Below, piece by piece: positions 12,016-19,569 of a stretch of DNA of 38,161 nt. Origin of the DNA: JALENY01 sp036310185 (GTDB taxonomy: Bacteria; Bacillota; Clostridia; Lachnospirales; Lachnospiraceae); contig JAXJSH010000067.1 in the NCBI GenBank assembly GCA_036310185.1, forward strand, positions 1 to 38,161, given 5' to 3'. Under the pieces are notes generated by a model that had not been told where the DNA came from, did not search any database, and saw nothing but the letters and a program-made list of their open reading frames with translations. Within the stretch, counting starts at the first letter, position 1, and each line of letters starts with the position of its first letter. Position numbers and translations under genes: made by a program.

Positions 12016-12543
12016 TTATTCAGCTGCCGGAGCTTCTTCAGCTGCCGGAGCAGCTACTTCGCCATCTTTCTCTGCGATCTGTTTAATAACACGAGCAAAG
12101 TTGGCAATCGGTGACTGCATGCTTCCAAGCAATCTTCCAAGCAGGATTTCTCTGTTCGGAATTTCTGCCAGTTCTTTAACGCCTGCTTCATCAAAATATG
12201 TTCCTTCAACTACAGCTGCAACTAACTCAAGCGGTTTTACTTCCTTTGCATATTTTGAAAGGATTCTAGCCGGAGCGGTTGCATCGTCTGCGGAAATTGC
12301 GATTGCGTTCGGGCCATCAAGATGTTTCTGCAGTGCTTCACACGGTGTTCCCTGGAAAGCGAAGTTCATCATTGTGTTCTTATATACTTTATAAGTAACG
12401 CCTGCTTCTCTCAGCTCTTTACGCATTGCAGTATCCTGCTCTACGGTCATACCAGAGTATTTCACAAGTACAACTGCCTGTGCATCTTTTACCTGGCTGG
12501 CAATTTCTTCAACGACTGGTTTTTTAAGTTCAACTTTTGCCAT
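12016..12543 (-). CDS. rplJ: 50S ribosomal protein L10
   Basis: A 175-residue L10 beginning MAKVELKKPVVEEIASQVKD, with the conserved rRNA-binding segment including VVLVKYSGMTVEQ and TYKVYKNTMM. It ends in an Ala/Glu/Pro-rich tail that carries L12 dimers. L10 anchors the L12 stalk to 23S rRNA and, with L12, represses its own mRNA through the L10 leader found just upstream. A strong AAGGAGG lies 12 bases before the ATG, slightly farther than ideal. Confidence 0.98.
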   Translation of the reverse strand: MAKVELKKPVVEEIASQVKDAQAVVLVKYSGMTVEQDTAMRKELREAGVTYKVYKNTMMNFAFQGTPCEALQKHLDGPNAIAISADDATAPARILSKYAKEVKPLELVAAVVEGTYFDEAGVKELAEIPNREILLGRLLGSMQSPIANFARVIKQIAEKDGEVAAPAAEEAPAAE

Positions 12544-12581
12544 AAAACTGGTGCACCTCCTTATATATTTGTGTGCCGAAT

Positions 12582-12610
12582 AAAAAAATCCTCATGTCAG
12601 ACATGAGGAT
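12582..12610 (-). terminator. Attenuator hairpin between L10 leader and rplJ
   Basis: A perfect ATCCTCATGT-3 nt-ACATGAGGAT stem is followed on the minus strand by seven T. It lies inside the rplJ leader, not after a gene, so it is a regulatory attenuator. Firmicutes L10-L12 autoregulation by premature termination is established; its use here is inferred from position. Confidence 0.87.
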
Positions 12611-12697
12611 GCAAAATTTCTCAATCAAATAAGAAATATTTCCTCGGCAGGCGATTCCATCTTACACCTTTCGGTACCTGCTGTCTTCGGCATATTA
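12611..12697 (-). ncRNA. Ribosomal protein L10 leader
   Basis: The minus strand contains the hallmark L10-leader core (about 12641-12690): GACAGCAGGTACCGAAAGG, then GTGTAAGATGGAATCGCCTG and CCGAGG. It starts just after the rplJ promoter. This element mimics the 23S rRNA site of L10 and binds the L10(L12)4 complex. Together with the following attenuator it should couple rplJL expression to free stalk protein. Confidence 0.92.
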
Positions 12698-12705
12698 CGA
12701 ATGAT

Positions 12706-12734
12706 ATTTTATCACAGCTGTCACTTCTTGTCAA
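12706..12734 (-). promoter_or_regulatory. Sigma-A promoter of rplJL
   Basis: Minus strand TTGACA (12729-12734), exactly 17 bp, TAAAAT (12706-12711), placed just ahead of the L10 leader. Confidence 0.9.
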
Positions 12735-12793
12735 CTGCATTTTTTATTTTTTCCTTCAAAACAAAGCCCTGCCTGTTTTCAGGCTTTTGCTTT

Positions 12794-12832
12794 AAAAAAG
12801 GAATCCCCTGTTTCAAGTAAGAGGATTCCTTT
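12794..12832 (-). terminator. rplKA operon terminator
   Basis: AAGGAATCC and GGATTCCTT arms flank a 14-16 nt loop and are followed by TTTTTT on the minus strand, about 30 bases after the rplA stop. A second smaller hairpin, GCCTG-AAAA-CAGGC, follows at about 12765-12790 and may act as backup. Confidence 0.87.
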
Positions 12833-12863
12833 GACAATCATTTTTCCAAATCTGCGTTTCTGA

Positions 12864-13556
12864 TTAAGCCAGTTTAACCGGATTAACTTTTACGCCCGGG
12901 CCCATGGTAGAAGCGAGTGTTACGCTCTTCATGAACTGACCTTTCAGAGCTGCCGGTTTTGCTTTGTTCAGTGCATCGATCAATGCCTGGAAGTTTTCCA
13001 TAAGCTGTTCTTCTGTGAAGGAAGCTTTTCCAACCGGTACGTGGATGATGTTTGTTTTGTCCAGACGGTACTCAATTTTACCAGCTTTGATTTCCTGAAC
13101 TGCTTTTGCAACATCCATGGTTACAGTACCAGCTTTCGGGTTCGGCATAAGGCCTTTCGGTCCAAGTACACGACCCAGACGACCAACTACACCCATCATG
13201 TCCGGAGTAGCTACTACTACGTCGTAATCGAACCAGCCATCATTCTGGATTCTCGGGATCAGCTCTTCTGCTCCAACGAATTCTGCTCCAGCTGCAAGAG
13301 CCTCATCTGCTTTTGCACCTCTTGCGAATACAAGCACACGAACCTGTTTACCAGTTCCGTTCGGAAGAACTACAGCACCACGGATCTGCTGATCAGCATG
13401 ACGTCCGTCGCAACCTGTTCTGATATGAGCTTCGATAGTCTCATCAAATTTTGCTCTTGCAGTAGTTTTTACTAATGCAATTGCCTCAGCAGGATCATAC
13501 AGAGTAGCGCGATCTACTGCTTTTGCGGCTTCGATATATTTTTTACCATGTTTCAT
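12864..13556 (-). CDS. rplA: 50S ribosomal protein L1
   Basis: A 230-residue L1 of normal length, MKHGKKYIEAAKAVDRATLY at the start, with the conserved GTGKQVRVLVFA, MGVVGRLGRVLGPKGLMPNP and KAGTVT segments. L1 binds helices 76-78 of 23S rRNA at the E-site stalk and is also a translational repressor of its own operon. It follows rplK by 48 bp; that gap carries a short copy of the probable L1 target (13575-13604). It is the last gene of the rpmG-secE-nusG-rplK-rplA unit. Confidence 0.98.
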   Translation of the reverse strand: MKHGKKYIEAAKAVDRATLYDPAEAIALVKTTARAKFDETIEAHIRTGCDGRHADQQIRGAVVLPNGTGKQVRVLVFARGAKADEALAAGAEFVGAEELIPRIQNDGWFDYDVVVATPDMMGVVGRLGRVLGPKGLMPNPKAGTVTMDVAKAVQEIKAGKIEYRLDKTNIIHVPVGKASFTEEQLMENFQALIDALNKAKPAALKGQFMKSVTLASTMGPGVKVNPVKLA

Positions 13557-13574
13557 ATTCTTCTATAACCTCCA

Positions 13575-13604
13575 TGTGGTATTAGCGGGGGAAAACCCTT
13601 CCAC
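13575..13604 (-). promoter_or_regulatory. Probable L1-binding mRNA site before rplA
   Basis: The minus strand reads GTGGAAGGG, 12 bases, then AATACCACA, directly after the rplK stop and before the rplA Shine-Dalgarno. GTGG/CCAC can pair. The two halves resemble the GUGGGAGG...GAAAUACCAC strands of the L1-binding region of 23S rRNA. A longer version lies before rplK, so the site is duplicated within the operon. Confidence 0.7.
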
Positions 13605-14030
13605 TTAGTCTTCTACTACTACGCCCATACTTCTGCAAGTACCAGCGATGATGCTCATAGCTGCTTCAAGGGAACCTGCATTTAAGTCCGGCATTTTTGT
13701 TTCAGCGATCTGTTTAACCTGCTCTTTTGTAATGGTAGCTACTTTTGTTTTGTTCGGAACACCTGAACCAGATTTGATGTTGCAGGCTTTCTTAATTAAA
13801 ACTGCTGCAGGCGGGGTTTTTGTAATAAAACTAAAACTTCTGTCCGCATAAACAGTGATAACAACCGGGATGATCACATCGCCTTTATCTGCTGTTCTTG
13901 CATTAAACTGTTTTGTAAACTCAACAATGTTTACACCATGCTGACCGAGAGCCGGTCCGACTGGTGGTGCTGGTGTTGCCTTACCAGCTGGAATCTGTAA
14001 TTTAATATAACCTGTTACTTTCTTTGCCAT
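13605..14030 (-). CDS. rplK: 50S ribosomal protein L11
   Basis: A 141-residue L11: MAKKVTGYIKLQIPAGKATP, then PPVGPALGQHGVNI, the highly conserved N-terminal domain. The rRNA-binding C-terminal domain includes SGSGVPNKTKVATIT and ends IAGTCRSMGVVVED. L11 forms the GTPase-associated centre and is the sensor partner of the stringent factor. I used the ATG at 14030, preceded by AGGAGG; an upstream GTG is part of the ribosome binding region. It lies between nusG and rplA, with probable L1-binding sites on both sides. Confidence 0.98.
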   Translation of the reverse strand: MAKKVTGYIKLQIPAGKATPAPPVGPALGQHGVNIVEFTKQFNARTADKGDVIIPVVITVYADRSFSFITKTPPAAVLIKKACNIKSGSGVPNKTKVATITKEQVKQIAETKMPDLNAGSLEAAMSIIAGTCRSMGVVVED

Positions 14031-14050
14031 GTTCGGCACCTCCTAATAAT

Positions 14051-14084
14051 TGTGGTATGGCGGAACCCCTGCGGCCCCTTCCAC
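14051..14084 (-). promoter_or_regulatory. Probable L1-binding mRNA site before rplK
   Basis: The minus strand has GTGGAAGGGG, a short GC-rich insert that can pair internally (GGAA with TTCC), then ATACCACA, about 10 bases before the rplK Shine-Dalgarno. The paired strands mimic the L1-binding 23S rRNA helix. L1 repression of the L11-L1 mRNA through such a mimic is established in other bacteria. Confidence 0.75.
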
Positions 14085-14116
14085 GCGTTACATGAAACCC
14101 ATGCGGATTTACTTTC

Positions 14117-14647
14117 TTACATCTTCCGCACATCTGCGAAACTTATTTCAACCGGCGTTTCGCGGCCGAATAACTCAACATTGATGGTAACCGTCTGTTT
14201 CTGCATATTCATACTCTGGATTACACCAGTTGTATCTTCCCATGCTCCGGCTGTAACAACAATACTGTCACCCTCCGTAAAGTCAACAACAACATTTGCT
14301 TTTGCTGAAGTCTCTCCGAAAATGCCAAGATTCTTCATCTCTGTCTCTGTCAACGGTACCGGCTTGGATCCCGGTCCTACAAATCCTGTTACACCTCTGG
14401 TATTGCGAACCACATACCAGGTGTCATCGTTCATGAACATGTTCAACAGAACGTATCCCGGAAACATCTTTTTCTGAACTTGTCTGGAAACGCCGTTCTT
14501 CATTTCAGTTACTTCCTGAAGCGGAACCCGCACTTCCAAGATCTGATCCTCAAGGTGTCTGTTTTCGATTGTCTTCTCAATGTTGGCTTTTACTTTGTTT
14601 TCGTAGCCCGAATATGTGTGGACCACGTACCAATTTGCTTCTGACAT
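14117..14647 (-). CDS. nusG: Transcription termination/antitermination factor NusG
   Basis: A 176-residue NusG. The N-terminal NGN domain begins ANWYVVHTYSGYENKVKANI and includes KKMFPGYVLLNM and YVVRNTRGVTGFVG. The C-terminal KOW domain is DFTEGDSIVVTAGAWEDTTG to the end. It binds the RNA polymerase clamp and modulates pausing and termination. It sits 23 bp after secE in the classic secE-nusG-rplK-rplA order. AAGGTGA lies upstream of the ATG. Confidence 0.98.
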   Translation of the reverse strand: MSEANWYVVHTYSGYENKVKANIEKTIENRHLEDQILEVRVPLQEVTEMKNGVSRQVQKKMFPGYVLLNMFMNDDTWYVVRNTRGVTGFVGPGSKPVPLTETEMKNLGIFGETSAKANVVVDFTEGDSIVVTAGAWEDTTGVIQSMNMQKQTVTINVELFGRETPVEISFADVRKM

Positions 14648-14670
14648 TATCTAATCACCTTTGTCCTTAT

Positions 14671-14871
14671 TTATTTCACTAAAAGGTTAATTCCTTCAAG
14701 AACCACGCTGTCGATCGCAGTGATCAGCACACCGAGAATCAGTGAAACAACAACCACGATTACAGTCTGTTTTGCCAGATCTTCTTTACCCGGCCAGACA
14801 ATTTTGCGGAATTCGGACTTCAGGCCCTTGAAAAAACTCTTTTTCGGAGCTTTATCAGTTGTCTCTGCCAT
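14671..14871 (-). CDS. secE: Preprotein translocase subunit SecE
   Basis: A 66-residue protein with the single-helix SecE architecture of Gram-positives: a basic amphipathic segment SFFKGLKSEFRKIVWPGKED followed by one transmembrane helix (VIVVVVSLILGVLITAIDSVV). SecE clamps SecY in the Sec translocon. Lying between rpmG and nusG is the standard context. Confidence 0.96.
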   Translation of the reverse strand: MAETTDKAPKKSFFKGLKSEFRKIVWPGKEDLAKQTVIVVVVSLILGVLITAIDSVVLEGINLLVK

Positions 14872-14890
14872 AATTTCACCTGAACCTTTC

Positions 14891-15040
14891 TTACTTGGTC
14901 TCTTTGTGTGTCGTGTGTTTCTTGCAGAATCTACAATATTTCTTTGTTTCCATTCTTTCCGGATGTTCTTTTTTATCCTTTGTTGTATTGTAGTTACGCT
15001 GTTTGCACTCTGTACATGCTAAAGTTATCCTTGTACGCAC
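14891..15040 (-). CDS. rpmG: 50S ribosomal protein L33
   Basis: A 49-residue zinc-binding L33, too short for a routine ORF cutoff. The translation starts M(V)RTRITLACTECKQRNYNT and ends RFCKKHTTHKETK, with four cysteines in two CxxC pairs (9/12 and 36/39), the zinc-ribbon (C+) form. The start is GTG at 15040, preceded by GGAGGTGTATAACC. It is the first gene of the rpmG-secE-nusG-rplK-rplA unit, 19 bp ahead of secE. The four-cysteine form implies zinc use; no Cys-free paralog is in this window. Confidence 0.96.
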   Translation of the reverse strand: MRTRITLACTECKQRNYNTTKDKKEHPERMETKKYCRFCKKHTTHKETK

Positions 15041-15128
15041 GGTTATACACCTCCAATGATAATTCTTTTTTGTCTTTTTCGTCCGTTTTTAGGCATAAAA
15101 AAAAGACCTAAACTATTGTCGCTTAATG

Positions 15129-15157
15129 ACTATAACATATCAGAGAGTCTCAGTCAA
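15129..15157 (-). promoter_or_regulatory. Sigma-A promoter of rpmG-secE-nusG-rplKA
   Basis: Minus strand TTGACT (15152-15157), 17-bp spacer, TATAGT (15129-15134), about 90 bp before the rpmG start. The leader between contains an A/T-rich stretch but no strong fold that I can see. Confidence 0.88.
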
Positions 15158-15206
15158 GAGATTTTTCCCTCAGCAACAAGATTTTTGTCTTCTTTTTGCT
15201 TTCCGC

Positions 15207-15259
15207 TCCGCCTGCGGGAAATCTTTCGCCCAAAAGCTTCGATTTCCCGTATATGCGGA
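15207..15259. repeat. Strong stem-loop between exporter permease and rpmG promoter
   Basis: Perfect CGGGAAATC/GATTTCCCG arms (15215-15223 and 15241-15249) are extended outward by TCCGC/GCGGA. The T-rich tail is on the plus-strand side. On the minus strand no T-run follows, so it would be a poor terminator for the exporter operon, although position suggests that role. The 15041-15288 gap has no gene. Confidence 0.7.
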
Positions 15260-15288
15260 CCGTTTTTATTCTTTCTGCTTATTTGATT

Positions 15289-17013
15289 TTAATCTTCAAG
15301 AGCTGCCAGACGTCTTTCACCGTAAGCATACAGTGCCCTGCGCACAAGCAGAGTTACCGCCATAAGGATCACCAGCATAACCGGCACCAATATATAGGCT
15401 GAAATTCCAGCTTTCAGATACAGCAGCACACCGCCAGCACAGAACAGGATTCCCACACCCATTCCAAGAAAACATGCGATCCCTGCATGGAAATTCTGTT
15501 TTACCGCCATACCTTCATTATCCCATACCAGCTTCGGATATTTCAGATCCAGAAACAGCTGCATATAATTTAAAAGCGATACCAGAACCACATCCAGTAC
15601 AATAGACAATGGCAGGATCATAAAGTTCATACCCAGGAAAATCAGAACTGCTTCTATTAATATAATGTAAATAACGGTTCCTGCAATGGAAAGAACAGAA
15701 CCGCTGGCCACCTTCGCCATCAGCTGATCCTTATAGCTCATCGGCAGATATTTCATAATATAATAGTTCTTTCCTTCACGGGAGATACTGGTACCCACGG
15801 TCATATTCATGCCGCCCACAAACGATACGATTCCCGCCACGATCAGCATCATAATGCCAAACCAGGGTTCACTTCCAAGAAGCAGCCGTGCTTCCTGCAT
15901 AAAATCCGTAGAAGAAAACAGGGTTCCAAGGGCCACACCGCTTCCCATCAGCCCGAAAATCAGCGGAACCAGGAAAAACAGGGGCCATATAAGGCACATC
16001 AGCACACAGTTGTACAGATAAACCGGCGTGCGGAACAGTTTTTTCAGTTCGATCATGGTATAGGTAAAAACCGGTTTTCTCACACGGTTGGCTTTTGCCT
16101 TCTCCGCTCTCGTCAGCCTGCGTTTCTTATCCGACGATTCTGACATTCCCATAGCACTTACAAGATATATTTTCTGTGCCACAAGCAGGAAAACAACCGC
16201 TGCCAGAAGCGATGTAAGCACAAACAGAACAATCTGTACAATGGAACAATCACTGAGGCCATTGCACATAAAAGACAGATTCGGGAATATTTTCCCGATT
16301 GTCTGAATCAAACCGGCATTATCGGTAAGCAGTTCGACCAAATCCCCGCTTCCCGCTGTATTTCCAAGGAACTGGCTGACCGCACTGATACCAAAAGCAA
16401 AAATAATGCTGAATGCCAGACCAAGACCGCTCAACAGATCCTTATTGCGGATTCTCCTAAACACACGCATAACGATCATAACAATAATACCGGCGTAACA
16501 GAGCGGAACCACCGGAAAAGCCAGACATCCGATCAGCAGTATCACCCAGTACATCACACCGCCGCCGGCCGCAATACCGTAACCCACAAGGATCGGCGCT
16601 ATGAAAAAGGCAACCCACAAATATTCAAACACAAGCGCCATAGTCAGCTTCGCACCTACGATCTGCCATGGCAAAAACGGAAGCGGAAGCAGCGCTTCGA
16701 TATCTGATGTCATATAAAAGACGCTGATCACCATCGTTATGGCAAAGAAAAAGATCACCATAGCCCCGGCCACACATGCGATCTGAGGGATCAGTCCCTC
16801 CACGCCAAGGGGCTCCAGCATATCGTAACCGGCATATCCTGCAAGACCGAGCATGCCGGAAACCGGAATCATACAGATTGCCAGAATAATGTAGGCAATT
16901 ATGTTTCCTACGCTGCCCCTCTTTTTTCGTTTCTTTCCACTACCCTCTTTTCCTTCCGCACTGCCCAGGCCACACTTGAAAAGGAAACGGGTAAGTCTTA
17001 AATAATTACGCAT
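15289..17013 (-). CDS. ABC exporter membrane subunit
   Basis: A 574-residue integral membrane protein with roughly a dozen hydrophobic segments and a large basic loop near the middle (SDKKRRLTRAEKAKANRVRKP). It begins at a lysine/arginine-rich cytoplasmic N-terminus. It overlaps the ATPase gene by eight bases, so the two are translationally coupled and form one transporter. Size and layout fit large ABC-2-type exporter permeases of Clostridia; the substrate cannot be told from sequence. No obvious peptidase or accessory domain is present. Confidence 0.8.
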   Translation of the reverse strand: MRNYLRLTRFLFKCGLGSAEGKEGSGKKRKKRGSVGNIIAYIILAICMIPVSGMLGLAGYAGYDMLEPLGVEGLIPQIACVAGAMVIFFFAITMVISVFYMTSDIEALLPLPFLPWQIVGAKLTMALVFEYLWVAFFIAPILVGYGIAAGGGVMYWVILLIGCLAFPVVPLCYAGIIVMIVMRVFRRIRNKDLLSGLGLAFSIIFAFGISAVSQFLGNTAGSGDLVELLTDNAGLIQTIGKIFPNLSFMCNGLSDCSIVQIVLFVLTSLLAAVVFLLVAQKIYLVSAMGMSESSDKKRRLTRAEKAKANRVRKPVFTYTMIELKKLFRTPVYLYNCVLMCLIWPLFFLVPLIFGLMGSGVALGTLFSSTDFMQEARLLLGSEPWFGIMMLIVAGIVSFVGGMNMTVGTSISREGKNYYIMKYLPMSYKDQLMAKVASGSVLSIAGTVIYIILIEAVLIFLGMNFMILPLSIVLDVVLVSLLNYMQLFLDLKYPKLVWDNEGMAVKQNFHAGIACFLGMGVGILFCAGGVLLYLKAGISAYILVPVMLVILMAVTLLVRRALYAYGERRLAALED

Positions 17014-17731
17014 GTTCTGTTATCTCCAGGAAAATTTCTTCCAGAGACTGCTCCGGATATCTTGCACGCAGGTCCTCCAAAGTGCCCAGGTATAAAAGGA
17101 CGCCGCGGTTGATAATTGCAATCTGATCGCAAAGTTTTTCAGCCACTTCCAGCACATGTGTGGAAAACAGCACGGAATTGCCTGCTGCTGCATGTTCTTT
17201 CATCATTTCTTTCAGCTCGTATGCCGAACGGGGATCAAGGCCGGTCAGCGGTTCATCCAGAATCCAGATAGATGGATTGTGAATCAGAGCACCCATCACC
17301 ATGATTTTCTGGCGCATGCCGTGAGAATAACTGAGGATACGGCTTCCCAGCGCATCTTCCATCTCAAAGCGTCTCGATACATTCTCGATAAAATTATTTC
17401 TCAGATCCGCCGGCACCCCATAGATATCAGCCATAAAATTCAGATATTCAATCCCTTTTACACGAAGGAAATTGTCCGGACTGTCCGCCACAAAACCAAA
17501 CTGTTTTTTCGCCTCAAGCGGTGATGTTTTCATATCGATCCCGTTCAGCGTCACGCTTCCTTCATCCGGAGCCAGCACGCCCGTGATCATCTTCAGTGTG
17601 GTGGTCTTTCCGGCACCGTTCGGGCCGATAAATCCGGTAATCTTGCCATCTGCAACATCCAGACTCAGGCTGTCTACTGCCTTTTTTCCGCTGCTGCCAT
17701 AGGTTTTGGAAATATTTTTCAAACTAATCAT
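17006..17731 (-). CDS. ABC exporter ATP-binding subunit
   Basis: A 241-residue nucleotide-binding protein. Walker A is GPNGAGKTTT, the signature is SYSHGMRQK (a degenerate LSGGQ typical of ABC-2 exporters), Walker B is IWILDEPLTGLDP, and the switch histidine is in FSTHVLE. It powers the membrane subunit encoded immediately downstream with an eight-base overlap. The promoter upstream contains a perfect palindrome over the -10 box, pointing to repression by a dimeric regulator. No regulator gene is adjacent, unlike the GntR/YtrA-linked exporters this pair otherwise resembles. Confidence 0.93.
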   Translation of the reverse strand: MISLKNISKTYGSSGKKAVDSLSLDVADGKITGFIGPNGAGKTTTLKMITGVLAPDEGSVTLNGIDMKTSPLEAKKQFGFVADSPDNFLRVKGIEYLNFMADIYGVPADLRNNFIENVSRRFEMEDALGSRILSYSHGMRQKIMVMGALIHNPSIWILDEPLTGLDPRSAYELKEMMKEHAAAGNSVLFSTHVLEVAEKLCDQIAIINRGVLLYLGTLEDLRARYPEQSLEEIFLEITEHA

Positions 17732-17750
17732 TATGTTTCCCCCAAGCCAT

Positions 17751-17784
17751 GTATTATTGTATTACTTGTTTAATACAATAATAC
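17751..17784. promoter_or_regulatory. Perfect 34-bp palindromic operator
   Basis: GTATTATTGTATTA (17751-17764), six-base spacer, TAATACAATAATAC (17771-17784): arms of 14 bp without a mismatch. One arm contains the -10 box of the exporter promoter. Size, AT-richness and placement suggest a binding site for a GntR-like or similar dimeric repressor; the protein is not identified. Confidence 0.85.
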
Positions 17785-17803
17785 ATTTTATATATATTGT
17801 CAA
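17775..17803 (-). promoter_or_regulatory. Sigma-A promoter of the exporter operon
   Basis: Minus strand TTGACA (17798-17803), 17-bp spacer, TATTGT (17775-17780). The -10 box lies within the right arm of the palindrome. Confidence 0.82.
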
Positions 17804-17863
17804 GAAAAAAACGAACACTGTGCTGTTTTATTTTTTTCAGGCCCCGTATGCTTCAAAACAAAC

Positions 17864-17907
17864 AGACGCCGGTCATCTGCACATACGATATACCGGCGTC
17901 TTTTTTT
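17864..17907. terminator. Terminator after the PurF-like gene
   Basis: Perfect AGACGCCGGT/ACCGGCGTCT arms with an 18-nt loop. The plus-strand side has seven T; the minus-strand side, the one used by the PurF-like gene, has TGTTTGTTTT. It can act in both directions. Confidence 0.85.
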
Positions 17908-17951
17908 CTCAATACAGTGCAAGATTCAAAGCCTTCTCAGAGCTGCATTTT

Positions 17952-19364
17952 CTATTCTTTTCCATCAAAGCAATACGTACACAATTCACACGGTTTCAGA
18001 CCGATGGACTCAATCAGATCATCCAGTCTGTGAAAACGCAGCGAAGTAAAGTTCAGCTGTTTTCTTACCTCTTCCACCATCTCTGCATATTTTTCGCTGG
18101 TCGGATCTGCATACTGTTCCAGAACTTCTTTCGGACAGTTCTCTCCCTCTTTTTCTCTGATTATTCTTCTTGTAATCAGATCGTATTCTGATTTGGAACG
18201 TGAAAAGTTCAGATACTTACATCCATACAGAAGGGGCGGGCACGCAGTACGGATATGCACTTCTTTTGCCCCGCTCTGATACAGAAACTCGGTTGTCTCT
18301 CTCAGCTGGGTTCCCCGAACGATAGAATCATCAATCAACAGCAGTTTTTTATCTTTGATCAGCGCGTGCACCGGAATCAGCTTCATACGTGCAATCAGGT
18401 TACGCTGACTCTGATTGGTGGGCATGAAAGATCTGGGCCAGGTGGGTGTGTATTTGATAAACGGTCTTGCGTAGGAAATGCGGGATTCGTTGGAATAACC
18501 GATCGCATGGGCGATACCGGAATCCGGCACACCTGCAACCACGTCCGGTTCAACGGTGCCTTTGTCACGTTTTGCCAGCATTTTTCCGCATTTATAACGC
18601 ATTTCTTCAACATTCACACCCTCATAAGCGGATGTGGGGTAACCATAATATACCCACAGGAACGAGCATATTTTTTTACATCCGCTTCCTTCTCCCACGA
18701 TTTCAACCTTATCCGGTGTGATAAATGCAATTTCTCCCGGTGCCAGTTCTTTATAATCCGTAAATCCAAGATTAACATATGCAAAACTTTCAAAAGATGC
18801 ACAATATGCACCCTCTTTCTGTCCAAGCACCACCGGTGTTCTTCCGTACCGGTCCCTGGCCGCATAAATACCTTCCTTTGACATGACCAGCATAGTCATA
18901 GAACCATCTACGCGCTCCTGCACATAACGGATTCCCTCTATAAATGACTTTTTCTTGCAGATCAGTGCCGCCATAAGTTCTGTGGCATTGACCTGTCCGT
19001 TGGTCATCTCCTGAAAATGGGAATGGCCATCCTGAAAGACTTCTTTCAGCAGTTCATCAAAGTTGTTCACCTTACCAACGGTTGTAATCGCAAAGCTGCC
19101 CAGATGTGACTGGATCAGAAGGGGCTGCGGTTCAAAATCGGAAATACAGCCGATGCCAAGATAACCTTTCATCTCCGCAACATCTTTATCAAATTTTGTT
19201 CGGAACGGTGAATTTTCAATATTATGGATTGCACGGCAAAAACCGTTCTCTCCATATGTCGCCATACCGCCTCGTCTTGTCCCCAGATGTGAATGGTAAT
19301 CAATACCATAAAATAATTCAAGCACACAATCCTGCTTTGATGCTACACCAAAAAATCCGCCCAT
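17952..19364 (-). CDS. PurF-like amidophosphoribosyltransferase paralog lacking the Ntn cysteine
   Basis: A 470-residue protein with a PurF layout: an N-terminal glutamine-amidotransferase-like domain and a C-terminal phosphoribosyltransferase domain. The PRPP loop is intact (LLLIDDSIVRGTQ). The N-terminus reads MGGFFGVASKQDC. In true PurF the residue after Met, or after the propeptide, is the Cys nucleophile (CGIFG); here it is Gly, so glutamine hydrolysis by the usual route is not expected. Other parts of the fold are kept, for example HSHLGTRRGG and KVNNFDEL. I chose the ATG at 19364, with AGGAG ten bases ahead; an upstream in-frame start at 19457 lacks support. No purine genes are near. 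It may use free ammonia or have a non-biosynthetic role; that is inference. Confidence 0.78.
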   Translation of the reverse strand: MGGFFGVASKQDCVLELFYGIDYHSHLGTRRGGMATYGENGFCRAIHNIENSPFRTKFDKDVAEMKGYLGIGCISDFEPQPLLIQSHLGSFAITTVGKVNNFDELLKEVFQDGHSHFQEMTNGQVNATELMAALICKKKSFIEGIRYVQERVDGSMTMLVMSKEGIYAARDRYGRTPVVLGQKEGAYCASFESFAYVNLGFTDYKELAPGEIAFITPDKVEIVGEGSGCKKICSFLWVYYGYPTSAYEGVNVEEMRYKCGKMLAKRDKGTVEPDVVAGVPDSGIAHAIGYSNESRISYARPFIKYTPTWPRSFMPTNQSQRNLIARMKLIPVHALIKDKKLLLIDDSIVRGTQLRETTEFLYQSGAKEVHIRTACPPLLYGCKYLNFSRSKSEYDLITRRIIREKEGENCPKEVLEQYADPTSEKYAEMVEEVRKQLNFTSLRFHRLDDLIESIGLKPCELCTYCFDGKE

Positions 19365-19406
19365 ATTGTTATATCTCCTCTTTACGTAATTTTTACATAC
19401 GCGGCT

Positions 19407-19412
19407 ATTATA
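19407..19412 (-). promoter_or_regulatory. Extended -10 promoter of the PurF-like gene
   Basis: TGTTATAAT on the minus strand (TG-n-TATAAT) about 43 bp before the start codon. No good -35 is seen at 17 bp, consistent with an extended -10 promoter. Confidence 0.65.
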
Positions 19413-19509
19413 ACATAATTTTACTTTAAATTTCCATATTACATGAAAATGTTCCAAAAATGTTCATTTTTCTGTTCACAGAATTTTCATTTTATTTTTC
19501 AAATAACAA

Positions 19510-19538
19510 TTGCGCCCACTTTTTCTACTGAGTATAAT
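19510..19538 (+). promoter_or_regulatory. Promoter of the first LTA-synthase-like gene
   Basis: TTGCGC (19510-19515), 17 bp, perfect TATAAT (19533-19538), leaving a leader of about 85 nt. Confidence 0.7.
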
Positions 19539-19569
19539 GTAAGATGTTAAAAACACGTAAACATTTTTT

